From the NCBI GenBank assembly GCA_032173965.1, contig CM063292.1:1566501-1630500 (forward strand): a stretch of DNA of 64,000 bases, given 5' to 3'. The notes beneath the pieces were generated by a model. The model was not told the origin of the DNA and did not search any database. It was given only the letters and a program-made list of their open reading frames with translations. The translations under genes and the position numbers were made by a program. Shown in pieces: positions 20,981-34,400 of the stretch (positions are counted from its first letter, which is position 1; each line of letters opens with the position of its first letter). This DNA comes from Sitta carolinensis. Lineage: Eukaryota; Chordata; Aves; Passeriformes; Sittidae.

Positions 20981-21673
20981 TCAGCGCACCGTGCGGGGCA
21001 GCACGCAGGTGCAGCCCACGGGCACTCGGATGTAATCCACCTCCAGCGCCACCAGCCCCGGCCCCGCGGGCCGCGGGCACGGCTTGCGCCGCAGCACCAG
21101 CATGGTCTGGTGGATGGTCACCGAGTTGAGCGCCGTGGTCTCCCGGCCGGTTTTCACGTCCACGCAGCCGCTGCACAGGCACTCGGCGAAGGCCAGCTTG
21201 CGCGGGTAGCGGTTCTCGTCCTCGTCGATGCTGCGGGGACACGGCCACACCTTCCCTTTATGCCGCCGGGCCTTTCCCAGCCGGCGGCGAAGGGCGGGGA
21301 AGGCACGGCCGAGGTGTCGGGGCGCGGCCGGCACTCACCGGTATCGCCAGGGCGAGATGGAGCGCTCGTGGGGCTCGCTGCGGAGCCCGGCGCGCAGCGA
21401 CAGCGCGGGGCAGGAGAGCGGCCGCTGCCGCCGCTGCCGCCGCTGCCGCCGCTGCCCGGCCCCGGTCGCGATGCGCTCCAGCTGCGGCACCAGCTGCACC
21501 GGTACGTGGCGGTCCCAGCGCAGGCTGCGGCCCAGCAGCCGGGCGGGGAGCCCGGCCTCCAGCTCGGCCCCGCTGTAGCAGCGCACGGAGGAGGCGCCCG
21601 AGCCGCTCCCCGAGCGCCGCAGCGCCCGGCACGGCCCCAGCAGCGCCAGCAGGGCCAGGGCAGCCAGCCAGCC
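20981..21673 (-). CDS. IL17C: IL17C, interleukin-17C (two main coding exons)
   Basis: Secreted epithelial cytokine of the IL-17 family, acting through IL-17RE/IL-17RA. Exons seen here: 21673-21339 and 21230-20981, with GT-AG borders and phase 2 between them. Exon 2 starts in phase 0 with the hydrophobic stretch GWLAALALLALLGPCRA, a typical signal peptide core. The family signature follows: SISPWRYR, DENRYPRKLAFAECLCSGC, GRETTALNS, and the terminal VPVGCTCVLPR, giving the cysteine pattern of the IL-17 fold. A Gly/Arg/Gln-rich stretch before SPWRYR is poorly conserved. The start codon is not in these exons; the best candidate is a tiny first exon at 26705-26707, giving 195 residues against 197 in human. 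The gene runs toward CYBA and lies between CYBA and ZC3H18 as in mammals. Confidence 0.93.
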
Positions 21674-21679
21674 CTGCGG

Positions 21680-22545
21680 GGACACACGGTGACACCGGGG
21701 GGGACGGGAGACACGGGGCGGGGGACAGGGACAGCGGGGATGGGAGACACGGGAGAGGGGCAGCGGGGATGGGAGACACGGGACGGGGACAGGGACACCA
21801 AAGGGGATGGGGAGACACGGGACAGGGTCAGGGACAGTGGGGATGGGGAGACACGGGAGAGGGGCAGGGACAGAGGGGATGGGAGACACGGGAGAGGGCA
21901 GGGACAGTGGGGATGGGGAGACACGGGACAGGGTCAGGGACAGTGGGGATGGGGAGACACGGGAAGGGGCAGGGACAGAGGGGATGGGAGACACGGGAGA
22001 GGGGCAGGGACAGTGGGGATGGGGAGACACGGGACAGGGTCAGGGACAGTGGGGATGGGGAGACACGGGAGAGGGGCAGGGACAGAGGGGATGGGAGACA
22101 CGGGACAGGGTCAGGGACAGTGGGGATGGGGAGACAGAACGGAGACAGGGACACCAAAGGGGATGGGAGACACGGGAGGGGCAGGGACAGAGGGGATGGG
22201 AGACACGGGAGAGGGGCAGGGACAGTGGGGATGGGAGACACGGGAGAGGGGCAGGGACAGAGGGGATGGGAGACACGGGAGAGGGGCAGGGACAGTGGGG
22301 ATGGGGAGACACGGGACAGGGTCAGGGACAGTGGGGATGGGGAGACAGAACGGAGACAGGGACACCAAAGGGGATGGGAGACACGGGACAGGGTCAGGGA
22401 CACAGAACAGGGTAAGGGACACCCAGGGGACGGGGAGACATAGGACAGGGTCAGGGACACCGAGGGGATGGGGACACACGGGACAGGGACACCAAAGGGG
22501 ATGGGGACACACAGTGACACCCAGGGGAAAAGGACACACCCCCAG
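21680..22545. repeat. Minisatellite of about 36 bp in IL17C intron 1
   Basis: About 24 units of GGGGATGGGGAGACACGGGA plus CAGGGTCAGGGACAGT, with GAGAGGGGCAGGGACAGAG variants. It starts right beside the exon 2 acceptor. Open frames through it are repeat artefacts. Confidence 0.95.
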
Positions 22546-22624
22546 CGGGGGTTGACACTCAGGGACCCTCCCCAAAATGTGAGTGTGCACCCACACAGTG
22601 CCTGGGCATGTCTGTATATCCATA

Positions 22625-22869
<245 letters not shown>

Positions 22870-22870
<1 letters not shown>

Positions 22871-23980
22871 CTCTCTCTAATCTATCTCCATCCATTTCCA
22901 TATGTCTCACTATATGTAGAATCTCTATATTGCTGTCTCTGTATCTCTAAGTCTATATGGTATCTATACATTTTTATCTGTAAATAGATATCTATAGATC
23001 ATCTCTCTATCTCTGTGTGCATATATTTATATATCTATATCTATATCTATCAGTATATCTAGCTATATATCTGCATCTCTATATATCTATATCAATATAT
23101 TTATATACCTCTGTATCAATATTTCTCTATATCAATATATCTCTATAGATAAATATTTATATATCTATATATCTACATATCTATATATCTAAATATCTAT
23201 ATTTCTATATATCTAAATATCTATATTTCTATATATCTACATATCTATATATCTATATACCTATATATCTATATACCTATATATCTCTATACCGATATAT
23301 TTGTCTATCTCTATAGATATTTATTTCTATCTATACCTATCTGTGTATATATATATGTATACATCCCTAAAACCCCAGCACACCCAGGTGCAGACGTGCT
23401 TGGATGCACACAATATCCACACTCACACACTGCACACACACAGCAACGCCACAAACACACACACACAAATATACATAAAAATATATAAAAATATAAAACT
23501 GCTTAAATATATAAATATAAAACTGTATAAATATATAAAACTGTAAAAATATATAAACAGAAAACTATAACCATGCACATATATATATAAACACACATAG
23601 ATATAAAGCTATATAAATGTATAAATATAAAGCTATAAATATATATATATATAAATAAATACATACTCAGAGAGAAACAAATTATATATATGTATATGCA
23701 CGCACAGGATGTCACACCCTCCACCCCAAAAATGGGGAGGACAGGTGCACACACCCTGTGCAGCACAATCAGATATACACCTATAGATATCTATAGAATA
23801 TATCTATATATTGATATCTATATCGATCTGTCTCTATATATCTAATATATCTCTCTATATAACTCTAATATATATCTATATATCTATATATCTATATATC
23901 TATTTATCTTTATATATTTATCTATATCTATATCTATCTATTTATCTTTATATATTTTTATCTATCTATCTATCTATCTA

Positions 23981-24027
<47 letters not shown>

Positions 24028-25281
24028 ATATATATACATACAAACACTAAAAAATATACATGCACAGAGCTGTGCACCCCTGGAAAGCAGAATACACATT
24101 TATATATTTATATATCTATATATTAAGTATATACAGGCAGAGGGCCAGCACACACACCTATAGACCCTGCCCTAATGTAAAGGATATAAGGTGTAATATA
24201 TAATATATAGAAAATTGATAATGTATACTGTATGCTGTGTATATTATATATATATATAATATACACGACATATATATCAAAATCTATAGAGTATATGCAT
24301 AATATATAACATACACTATAATATAATATATAATATATAATATATAATATATAATATTATATATATAATATAATATAATATATTATATATTATATATTAT
24401 ATATTATATATTATATATTATATATTATATATTATATAGTGCAGTCTAGCATGGACTAGATTTTTTTATATATTGATATAACTATATATATAAAAAAGTT
24501 TTAAATAATATATATATGATGTATAAAATATGCTCTATATCATATATATATTTAGACTCCTATATGAATCTAAAGCACAGTCTACACAAATATATATTAT
24601 ATATATGTGTGTGCATATAATTTATTTATTTATGTATTTTAAATTGATATAATTTTATCTGTACATAGAGCAGGGCCTACATGTAAATATATATTTGATA
24701 TACATAGATTCGTATTTATTTATATATTTTTTGTATTTATATATAAATATATAAATATATAAATATATAAATATATAAATATTTTTAGTGTGCACTCCCT
24801 ACCCCTACAGGAGTAGGAAATCTCTGGGCACAAACCTGCAGCTCATCCTGTGCAGGAAACACCTGAGTGTGATATTAAAAAAATTAAATATTAAAGAAAT
24901 TAAATCAATTAAATCAAGGATAAACAGCCCCCGGGATGAAAACCAGTAATGGAAAAAAAGAATAGAAAGAAAGAATGTGAATAAAGAAAATATAAATAGA
25001 TATAAATACACACACAGGGCACTGACAGGGGTATAAATATATGTTTATATATATTTATATATATAAACATACACACAGAAGGCACTGACGGGTATAAAGA
25101 TATATAGCTATAAAATATATAAATATATATAAATTATATATATATAAATACATATAAACATGTATGAATACATATTTATATGAGGGACACAGGGCTGTGC
25201 ACATGGGGTGTAAAACATAAAATACACCCACTGCACTGACATGGGTATAAATATATATATTTAATATTTATATTTATAGAA

Positions 25282-25369
<88 letters not shown>

Positions 25370-25540
25370 TTTATATATAAAAATCTATATATGTTTATAT
25401 ATAAATCTATATAAAATATATAAAAATCTATATATAAATATAGATATAAAACATATACAGATATATAAAATATATTTATAATATAAATATAAATATATAT
25501 ATATAAAAACACATATAAATACATATTTATATGAGAGACA
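22870..25540. repeat. Long AT-rich degenerate microsatellite tract
   Basis: Continuous TATATC/TATA-type low-complexity DNA, including another TATC run (23960-24025), TATAATA runs (24310-24440), AATATATA runs (24740-24780) and a pure (AT)n of about 74 bases (25288-25361). A few short unique islands (23370-23440, 23705-23765, 24800-25000) show no gene. Confidence 0.95.
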
Positions 25541-25544
25541 CAGA

Positions 25545-26645
25545 GCCCAGCACAAGGTGTGTAACACATAAAATATAAATATAAAATATAAAATTTTATA
25601 TTTACACACACAGAGCTGTGCACGTGGGGTGTGACAGAAAATATAAAATATAAATATAACACACACAGAGAACCCCACACCCCCCAAACTCACAGAACAT
25701 AAAATATAAATATAAAATAACACACAGAGAACTCCACACATGACATAACACACACAGAGAGTCCTGCACATGGTGTGTGACAGACAGAAAATACAAATAT
25801 AAAATATAAAATAACACACTCACACACAGAACAACATAGACACAGAACCCCAAACACTCAGAGAACCCCACACTTGACATAACACACAGAGTCCTGCACA
25901 TGGTGTGTGACAGACATTAAATATAAAATATAAAATAACACACTCACACACACACAGAGTCCTGTATATGGTGTGTAACAGACATAAAATACAAATATAA
26001 AATATAAAATACCACACTCACACACAGAGAGCCCCACTCGCGGTGTGGAACACCCCAGAGCACCCCACAATTGACATAACACACACACAGAGTCCTGCAC
26101 ATGGTGTGTAACTCACATAAAATATAAATATAAAATATAAAATACCACACTCACACACACAGAGAGTCCTGCACATGGTGTGTAACTCACTTAAAATATA
26201 AATATAAAATATAAAATACCACACTCACACACACAGAGTGTCCTGCACATGGTGTGTAACTCACTTAAAATATAAATATAAAATAACACACACACAGAAC
26301 CCCACACACCCCAAACACTCAGAGAACCCCGCACATGACATTAACACACACAGAGTCCTGCACATGGTGTGTGGCAGATATTAAATATAAAATAACACAC
26401 TCACACACAGAACAACATAGACACAGAACCCCAAACACTCAGAGAACCCCACACTTGACATAACACACACAGAGTCCTGCACATGGTGTGTAACTCACTT
26501 AAAATATAAATATAAAATAACACACACTCACACACAGAGCCCCACTCGCGGTGTGTTACACCCCCCAGAGCACCCCACAACTGTCATACCACACTCACAC
26601 ACACACGGAGCCCCACTCGCGGTGTGTTACACCCCCAGCTCACCC
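25545..26645. repeat. Mixed-composition VNTR, IL17C intron 1
   Basis: Some dozen imperfect units pairing CACACACAGAGAGTCCTGCA and CATGGTGTGTAAC with ATAAAATATAAATATAAAA. Unit length varies from about 60 to 100 bases. Confidence 0.9.
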
Positions 26646-26704
26646 CACAATTGACACTTTCCCCCCTCCCAGCCCCCCACTTTCTCCCCACATCCCCCCG
26701 TTAC

Positions 26705-26895
26705 CATCAGCCAGGTGTCGCGGGCTCCCAGCACAACGTCAGGGGAGGGCGGGCTGCAGGTAACACACCCCCAAAAAAATTTCTTTTTGGAGAAGGGAAC
26801 GCTCCAACCCCTTTTTTTTTTGTTGTTGTTTGTTTGTTTTTTTTTGGAGAGGGAGCCCCTTGGGAAGCGCAGCCCCAGGGATGAGGCGGCCGAGT
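26705..26895 (-). other. IL17C: Proposed first exon of IL17C (5' UTR plus start codon)
   Basis: On the minus strand, the first ATG after the TATA box at 26920-26927 is at 26707-26705 and is followed at once by a donor (ATG then GTAACG). A join at phase 0 to exon 2 gives MGWLAALALLALLG, a normal signal peptide, and a protein of the right length. The intron would be about 5.0 kb of repeats. The right edge is an estimate of the transcription start. Inference from sequence only. Confidence 0.5.
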
Positions 26896-26919
26896 GGCAG
26901 CGCCGCCGCCGCCGCCGCC

Positions 26920-26966
26920 TTTTTATAGGGGCCGGGCAGGTGATGTGCACACACCTGGAAACTCCA
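26920..26966 (-). promoter_or_regulatory. IL17C core promoter: TATA box and kB-like site
   Basis: Minus-strand TATAAAAA (26927-26920) stands next to a GC-rich GGC-repeat stretch. Thirty bases upstream is TGGAGTTTCC (26966-26957), which fits the c-Rel/NF-kB consensus NGGRNNTTCC. Mammalian IL17C is NF-kB inducible, which agrees with this reading. Confidence 0.5.
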
Positions 26967-27593
26967 GGTTCTTCCTCCTCCCCGCGGGCCGGCACTTCCT
27001 CCTGCTCCCCACGTGTGCCGGGCGGGAGCCGCTCGGCCCCGGGGCTGCCAGCGGCCCGGGCATCCCCCGGCCCCGGCCCCGGTGCGTCAGTGGCACCGTG
27101 AGATCACCACGGCATTCCCGGGCACAAATCCCGAATTGGGCAACGCCGGGAGAAGAAAGGACAGCAGGGCTGCTCCCGGCTCCTTGGGGATGGCGCGGGG
27201 AAATGCCGGCAGTGGGATGCTGCCGTTGGATTGGGAGGAAGGGGTGCTGCGGGTGAAGAGATGCCAGGGGGATTGGGGAGTTCTGGGCACCCCGAAATTG
27301 TTCGGGAATGAGAGGGGTTTGTCGCTGGCACTTCACACCAGTAGGATGTTGGTTCTGTACTGGGAAATCTACCGGGATCCTCAGGGTCCCCTAATCTTGC
27401 TCCTTAAATTCAGGGGATTTATCAGAGGGACCCCCGAGGCTGGGATACTGGTTTCACACTGGGTGTTCCCCCAGGGAACAGAGCAGCTTTTCCAGCTCCA
27501 TACCTCCCCAAAAAAACCCCAAAGTGAAGAGGTACAGACCCCCCCTAAGGTAAGGGAGATGCAGAGAAGAGGTAAAATTGGTTATCAAAATAT

Positions 27594-27609
27594 TTTATTT
27601 CAGGGAGAT

Positions 27610-27657
<48 letters not shown>

Positions 27658-28433
27658 AAAAAGAAGAAAAAAAGAGAAAAAAAAAAAGAAAAAAAAACAA
27701 CAACAAAAAAAAGCAAAACAAAAAAAGGGAAAATCAAAGGAAGAAGGACCCTCCTGGCAGACAGACATGCCCACAACACCTGCAGGGCTCCTGGGAAATC
27801 AACTGAACCGATCCCCTGCTCCAAAGAAACGACAGGTCATTCCCGAGGGGACAGAGGCAGGAATATATATATATATATTTTCGTTTGTTTTTTTTTTCCT
27901 GGGGGAGGAGGGGCGTTGCCAGCAGTTCACAGCAGTTTTCGGCTCTCTGGGCACACGGGACTAGAACTGCATTGCTGAAGACACTCAACACACAGCAGGG
28001 CTAACTAGGAGGATACGAGTGGGGGCTAGCAAAGAGGGGAGGGCACACAGGAGCAGTGGGAACGCCCTCTGTGCACAATTTACACGGCTCCACACCCTCC
28101 CGCAGCCATTTATTTTTTTTTGTCTTTTTTTTTTGGACAAAAAAAAAAAAAAACAACCTTATTTTTTAAATTTTTTTTTGTTGTCGTTTTCTAGGTGCCT
28201 TTTTGTCGTTTTTTTTTTTTTTTTTGTCGTTTTGTCGTTTTGTCGTTTTTTTAAAAAGAACCGCGGCCAAAACGAAGAGGAGGAACTGCAAAATCCCAAA
28301 GCGGCCGCTTTTTGTGTGGTTTTTTTTTTTGTTTTTTTTTTTTATGTTTTGTGATTTTTTGTTTTCTTTTTTTGTTTTTTTTTTCTCTCCACTATTTATA
28401 AAAACATCAACAGTCACTACGGGGCACTGCCCA
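27594..28433 (-). other. ZC3H18: ZC3H18 3' UTR, extremely A-rich
   Basis: Runs from the stop codon to one of two AATAAA signals (minus-strand hexamers at 28114-28109 and 27599-27594). The proximal part, 28120-28400, is mostly A runs on the RNA strand, with AAAACGAC units near 28225-28250. Beyond the first signal lies a 38-base A run on the plus strand (27617-27654) and an A-rich tail to 27726. Confidence 0.55.
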
Positions 28434-31400
28434 CTATACTTTCCCGGGGATTTTGGCCCTTTTGCGGGCGATGGCATCTTCCACTGCCTTGAGCTGCTTC
28501 AGGAGCTCCTCCCGCCGGGACAGCGTGCTGGATTTGCTGCCCTTGGCAGCTGCAGCCCCCGCCTCGGAGCCCCCCTTGCCTGGCACGCTGGTGACCTTGC
28601 TGGAGCTCTTGGATTGAGGGGACAGCTGGCGTTTCCTGCAGGGAGACAGAGGCAGGTGAGGCTGCAGCAGCCACGGTGAAATCCTCAGGCTCCTTCCAGG
28701 GGCAGGGACGGCTCCCAGCAGCCCAGGGAGCTCCAGGCTTTTTTTTAAAGGGGTTGGAGACACGAGTGGGGTTTGTTTTCTGGCTTGATTTTTTTAAAGA
28801 GGTCGGAGACAGAAGTGGGGTTTGTTTTCTGGCTTATTCTTTTTTTAAAGAGGTTGGAGACACGAGTGGGGTTTGTTTTTTGGTTTGTTTTTTTTTAAAG
28901 AGGTTGGAGACAGAAGTGGGGTTTGCTTTTTGGTTTGGTTCTTTTTAAAGATGTTGGAGACACGAGTGGGGTTTGTTTTCTGGCTTGTTTTTTTTTTTTA
29001 AAGAGGTTGGAAACAAACTACACACTCCTGGTTTCAGGCCTGATGTTTTGGTTTTCTGGTGTTCTTTCCCATGAAAAAACATGATGGAATGTTTTTGTAA
29101 TGGTATCTGTGTTATTCATTCCTTCTGAAACGAGGGACTTTCTCTTAATATCCCTTTAATTTGACCAATGTGAGTAAAGAAGTTTACCTTTCTTTCACCA
29201 GTCACACTGGTCTGTGTAAAATTGTATATAAAAGAGAATAATCCCTAATAAAAGGGATCATTTAAATAATTTTTTTTTACCTTCTGAAATCACAAAGCCC
29301 GTGTCGTGCGTTATATAAAACAACGACAGGAGTGGGGTTTGATTGGTGTTTTTGGGTTGAAAACTGGCTGGAACAGTAAAAACCCAGGGTGATTCCCAGG
29401 ATTAAAGTCAGTACCAGCAGCAAGCAGCTCGGTGAGACCCCGAGGGCAGAGCAGCCCTGGAGCATCCCCTGCATCCCAACCCCTCAGCCCTTCCCTGGCC
29501 CCTGAGCCCCACCCCAGTCCTGCACTGGGGCATTCCCAGCACAGCCAGCTGGGAATTTGGCTGAGCTGAGCCCCTGGCAGCTGGCAGGGTGGCACTGGGG
29601 ACAGTGGGACACCGGGACTGTCTGACAGTGTCCCAGCAGCACGGGCAGAGCTGGGGGTGCCAGGCTGGGCACCAGGAGGGGCTGGGCAGGGGGTGCCCTC
29701 TGCAGCGCCGCGTCCTTCCTGTGGTCATGGCAACTGCAGCTGAGACTGGGGAGACTGGGGGAGACTGGGGGAGACTGGGGGAGATGGGAGAGACTGGGGG
29801 AGATGGGAGCGACTGGGGGAGATGGGAGAGACTGGGAGAGACTGGGGGAGATGGGAGAGACTGGGAGAGACTGGGGGAGACTGGAGAGACTGGGGGAGAT
29901 GGGAGAGACTGGGAGAGACTGGGGGAGATGGGAGAGACTGGGGGAGATGGGAGAGACTGGGAGAGACTGGGGGAGATGGGAAAGACTGGGGGAGATGGGA
30001 GAGACTTGGGGAGATGGGAGAGACTGGGGGAGATGGGAGAGACTGGGAGAGAGACTGGGGAAGAGACTGGGGAAGAGACTGGGGAAGAGACTGGGGGAGA
30101 AAGGGAGAAACTGGAGGGAGACTGGGGCGACTGAGGGAGACTGGGAGAGCCTGGGAGATATTGGGAGAACCCGGAGGAGCCTGTGAGAACCCGGAGGAGC
30201 CTGTGAGAGCCCAGCAGCAGGGCTGGAGGCCCAGCAGGAGCAGGGCTGGAGGCCCTGCAGAGGGGGCAGGCCCAGCAGGAGCAGCAGCACTGCACTCACC
30301 TGTCTGCCTGTGCAGGGGAAGGTTTGGGGTTCTGGCCCCGCTGCCGCTCCTGTTTGGGGGACGAGAGTCTCCCGGTCGCCTTCCTATCACGAGAGCCTGG
30401 TGGGAGAGCAAAGGGACATTCCTTCACCTTCCTGCCTGTCACCATGGCACAGGTCACCCCCTGCCTGCAGTGGTTGTGCCAGACAAAATGCCAAGCCCAG
30501 CAGCAGCAGCTGGGAAACCCCTCGCTGGGAGCAGAGCAGGCAGGCAGGGCTGTGCCCCACACACCACCTTCCCCTGGGCCTTCCTCCCCCTCCAGCTGCT
30601 GCCATGAGGCTCCTCCATGGCCCCTGGTGCCTGCAGAGCTGCTGGCTCTGCCCTGGCGGGTCACAGGGTGTATTGGCTGCAGCAGTGACAGGCGAGGGCA
30701 GCTCTGCTGCTTTCGGAGCCAGCGGGGCCTCCCCCGAGGCAGCAGCACCCCCGTGTTTGTGCAGCACGGCTCAGCTGCCAGGCCCTGCCCCAGTGCAGCT
30801 GCCCTGGGCACCCAGGGCTGCTGGGTTAGCCCAGGAACACACAGGGAATTGTCCTTGGAAGGCAGCCCGTGGAGCTGCTGCCCTGCACTGACCTCAGCTG
30901 GAGCAGCACCTCAGGCTGGATGGTGCCCAGTGCCTGGTGGCAGCAGCCCTGGGTGTGCCAGGGCTTCCCTCTGCTCCTGAGGATGGACACTGGGACAGCC
31001 TCAGCAGGCAGGTGCAGCTCACAGAACAGGTGACACACCTGGGCCACCACCACTGAGCAGTTTGGGATGCTGAGGGGTTGGTCCCAGCTCAGCTAGGGGC
31101 ACCCTTGGCATTGGATTTGGGGCTCCAGGGCCTGGACTCCCCACCCCTGGAAGTGTCCAAGGCCAGGCTGGAGGGGGCTTGGAGCAGCCTGGGCTAGTGG
31201 AAGGTGTGCCTGGTCTTTGGGTCCTTTCCAGCCCAAACAAAACCTGTGCTTCTGTGACTTGCTACAGCTTAAAAATCGCTTTTTAACAAAAAAAAAAAAA
31301 GCAGGGGATGGCATCAACATGTCTAAAAACAGTGCTGGCTGCTCCCTGTCACTCCTGTATGAACCAGACCCCAGTGAACTTCAACCTGGGCCAGTCCCTT

Positions 31401-34400
31401 GCAGGCTGCCCTTGCAGGAGGTGAATGTTGCAGGTTATTAGCACAGACCTTCTGCTGGCTGGCACCCAGAGTCAACAAGATCCACCTACAGCTGAGCCAC
31501 CAGGGAAAACAACATCACGTGGCAGCTCCAACGTCACCAGCAGCCACCTCTGGCTGCCAGCTCCCCCCCACACCCCCTGTGCCCCTTGGCAGCCACAGCA
31601 AAGGCTGCAGGGTGGCACTGGGGTCCCTGGCTGGGGCTGCCAGCTCGGTTTTCCGAGCTGCTCCTGCTGCTGGGGGAGGATTGAGGCCCAGGAGAACCCT
31701 TGGAAAGCTCAGGTCTTTCTAAACACACAGGGGCAGAGGGGTTGTGTCACCCAGAGGTGGGGCAATCAGCTCATTTCCCAGGCTGGCTGCTGCAGCAGGG
31801 ATTGCAGCCCTCCAGCCCAGCCTTTCGAAGCACCAGCCCGGCTGGCAGGGACAGCTCCCCGGGACACGGGGCTGGGAAAACTCCAGGATGCAGCAAAGGA
31901 AACTCCTGGGACTCAGCTGAGCTTTGGAAGTGATCTTTAGGATTATCCAACCCAAGCTTTAGCCCAGCACCACCACCATGGTCTGTGCTAACCCTGGCCC
32001 TCAAGTGGCACACCCACAGGGTTTTGGAACACTTCCAGGGATGGGGAGTCTGGCAGTCTGCTCCAATATTTTCTGGGATAAAAGAATATTTCCTAATATC
32101 CAACCTAAAGCTCATTTCCACAGCCACATCCAAGGCCAGCAGCAGCGAGCAGGAGGCCATGGGGTGGATGTGGAGGTGAGAACTCCATGGCTTCAAAGCC
32201 AAGGGTTTTTTGGAGAGGACTCAGAGGGACACAGTGGAGTCACAGTGGGCACAGTGTGGCAAGGCTGGCACTGCCCTGCCCAGGGCCTCAGCTCTGCTGT
32301 TTGTGCAGCAGGGTGGTCAATACACCCCCCTCCATCCCACTCTGAGGTTTTGGGCTGACTGCAAAGGATCCCTGCAGCTGCTGGAGAGCAGGAGCCCGGG
32401 CTGGCTGATGCCTCACCTCTGTCAGGTGACAGGTTGGCTCGTTTGGCTGCAGGAGAGGTTGGCCTCTCTTTGTCTGCTGGCTCGTATCTCTTCCTGCTTC
32501 CTTTGTCAGCTGCCTGCAATGGAATTGGAACAACGGGGCTGAGCAGCCACTTCCCTCTGGAGAGGGAAACAGGCACAGCCAAGCCCTGGGATGTGCTGCC
32601 TGGCTCCTGCAAGCCCCTTTCCCAATAAACTCTGCACACACAGGTCCCAGCCATCCCTGAACCCACCTAATTCCCCACCACCAGCAGCCAACGGCAACAC
32701 TCCCTGTGCTGGGGTTAAGGCTGTGCTAATTTCAGGATAGGAACAGGGAAACAGCAGCTTTTTGGGATGTTTTTCTTCCCCAGCAGCACCAAGGAGAGCA
32801 GATGTGAGGGAGGCATGAGGAGCCTTTTCCAGGCTGTCATGTGTCACTGCACACTCCTCCCTCCGGAGCAGCTTCCTGCCTCTGATAAAGCCTCCTCACG
32901 TCAGAGCACAGGGAAGTAGAGAAACCTGCAGCCTCAGACTGTGCTGGGGAATTTGGGCTGGCAGAGCAAAATCTCAAAAACAGGAACCTGCCCACGTGAT
33001 GGGGCCAACACCCTGCCCCAGCACCAAACCCCACGAGGCCCCACTCCCCCACACCTGCTGCGGGCTGGGATCGGCGCCGGGCGCCCCAAATGGGACCAGC
33101 GGAGGGCAGGGGCCACCTGGGCACCCCAGCACTCGCCCCTTGGCCTTCTGGGCCCTTGCCTGGCTGTTCCCAGTGGTGCAGGAAGCATCCAGGGGGATCC
33201 CAGAGCATCTCCCAGGGGGAGAGGCCCCGGCCCTGCGGGACCTTCGAGCAAGAGGGGAAGAGCCTGGAAGCTGCAGCAGGAATGTGCCCCAGGGAAGCCG
33301 CCAACACAGCCCCAGAGTGAAGCCAGCACAGGGTGTGGGCTGCCAGACTGGTTCTGTGTGCCAGCCCCAGACCTTCCCTGCTGAGCTCATCCCAACAGCG
33401 CCGAGCCCGGAGCTCCCCTCACCCAGGATCCAGCATCCCCCAGTTGGGATCCATCCCTTCATGCCAGGATCCATCCCCTCTTGCTGGGACCCATCCCCTT
33501 GCACAGCTCAGGCTCCCCGGAGCAGGGAGCCCCAGGAGCAGGGAGCCCCACCTTGTTCAGGAGGGTCAGTTTGATCTCCTTGTGCCCGCTGAAGCTGCCC
33601 TGCTGTGCCTGGGGGGCCGAGGGCTGCTGGCCCTGGGGCGGCTGCTGGGCTTTGCTTCCCGGGGTGGGCTTGGCTGATTTCAGGAGCTGAGCGGGCACAT
33701 CCCGTTTCCTCTTCTCCTCTTTAGCACTGTCTTCTTTTTTTGACTTTCCTGTTGAAAGCATAGAGCACAGCTGGTGACTCGGGAATGGTTCCTGTTGCCT
33801 GCTCTCCCTTTGGACAACAGGACACTGCTCCAGGGATGGGAAAAGCCCACAGCAGTTAACTCAGCTCGTGGGCTGGGCTAAGGGATTCAGGAAACTAGCA
33901 TTTCCACAGAGAGGAACAGAAAAGACAAAGAACAAAAGGCTTTTGCCACAGACTCTGCTATGGTCTGGAAGGAGCAAAGGAAGAACAATGTGATCCTGGA
34001 GTTGTCCCGATTTGTCACCTGCCAAGGGTGAAGGATGACAGGAGCGGGGATGTGGCACTGGGTGCCATGGTCTGTTAGGGCTGGCTTGATCTTGGAGGTC
34101 TTTTCCAACCTGGTTATTCTGGGACTTTGTCACCTGCCAGGCAGGAAAAGGGACGAGACACAGAGGCAGAGAGATGGAAGGACGTGGATGTAAATTTGCT
34201 CCACAGCCTCACGGGACCTCTGGGCTCTTGCGTCGCCTCTGCTCGACAATTTTCCTGGAGCCTACAGCACCCTCAGAGAAGGATCTCTGCTCCTCCCTTC
34301 TACTCCAACGACTCCCAGGAGGAATAAAACCCCACCAGAGCAGGTGCCTGTACCTTTCTTCTGCTGGGCTGGGGTGGGGGAGCGGGAGCTGGCTGAGGAC

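Noticed and set aside
27578..27964. Lys-rich frame at 27.6 kb
   Set aside because: It is translation of a poly(A) run in the 3' flank of ZC3H18.
29589..30607. Glu/Gly/Arg-rich frames near 30 kb
   Set aside because: They are translations of the GAGACTGGGGGAGATGG minisatellite running into a true ZC3H18 exon on the other strand.
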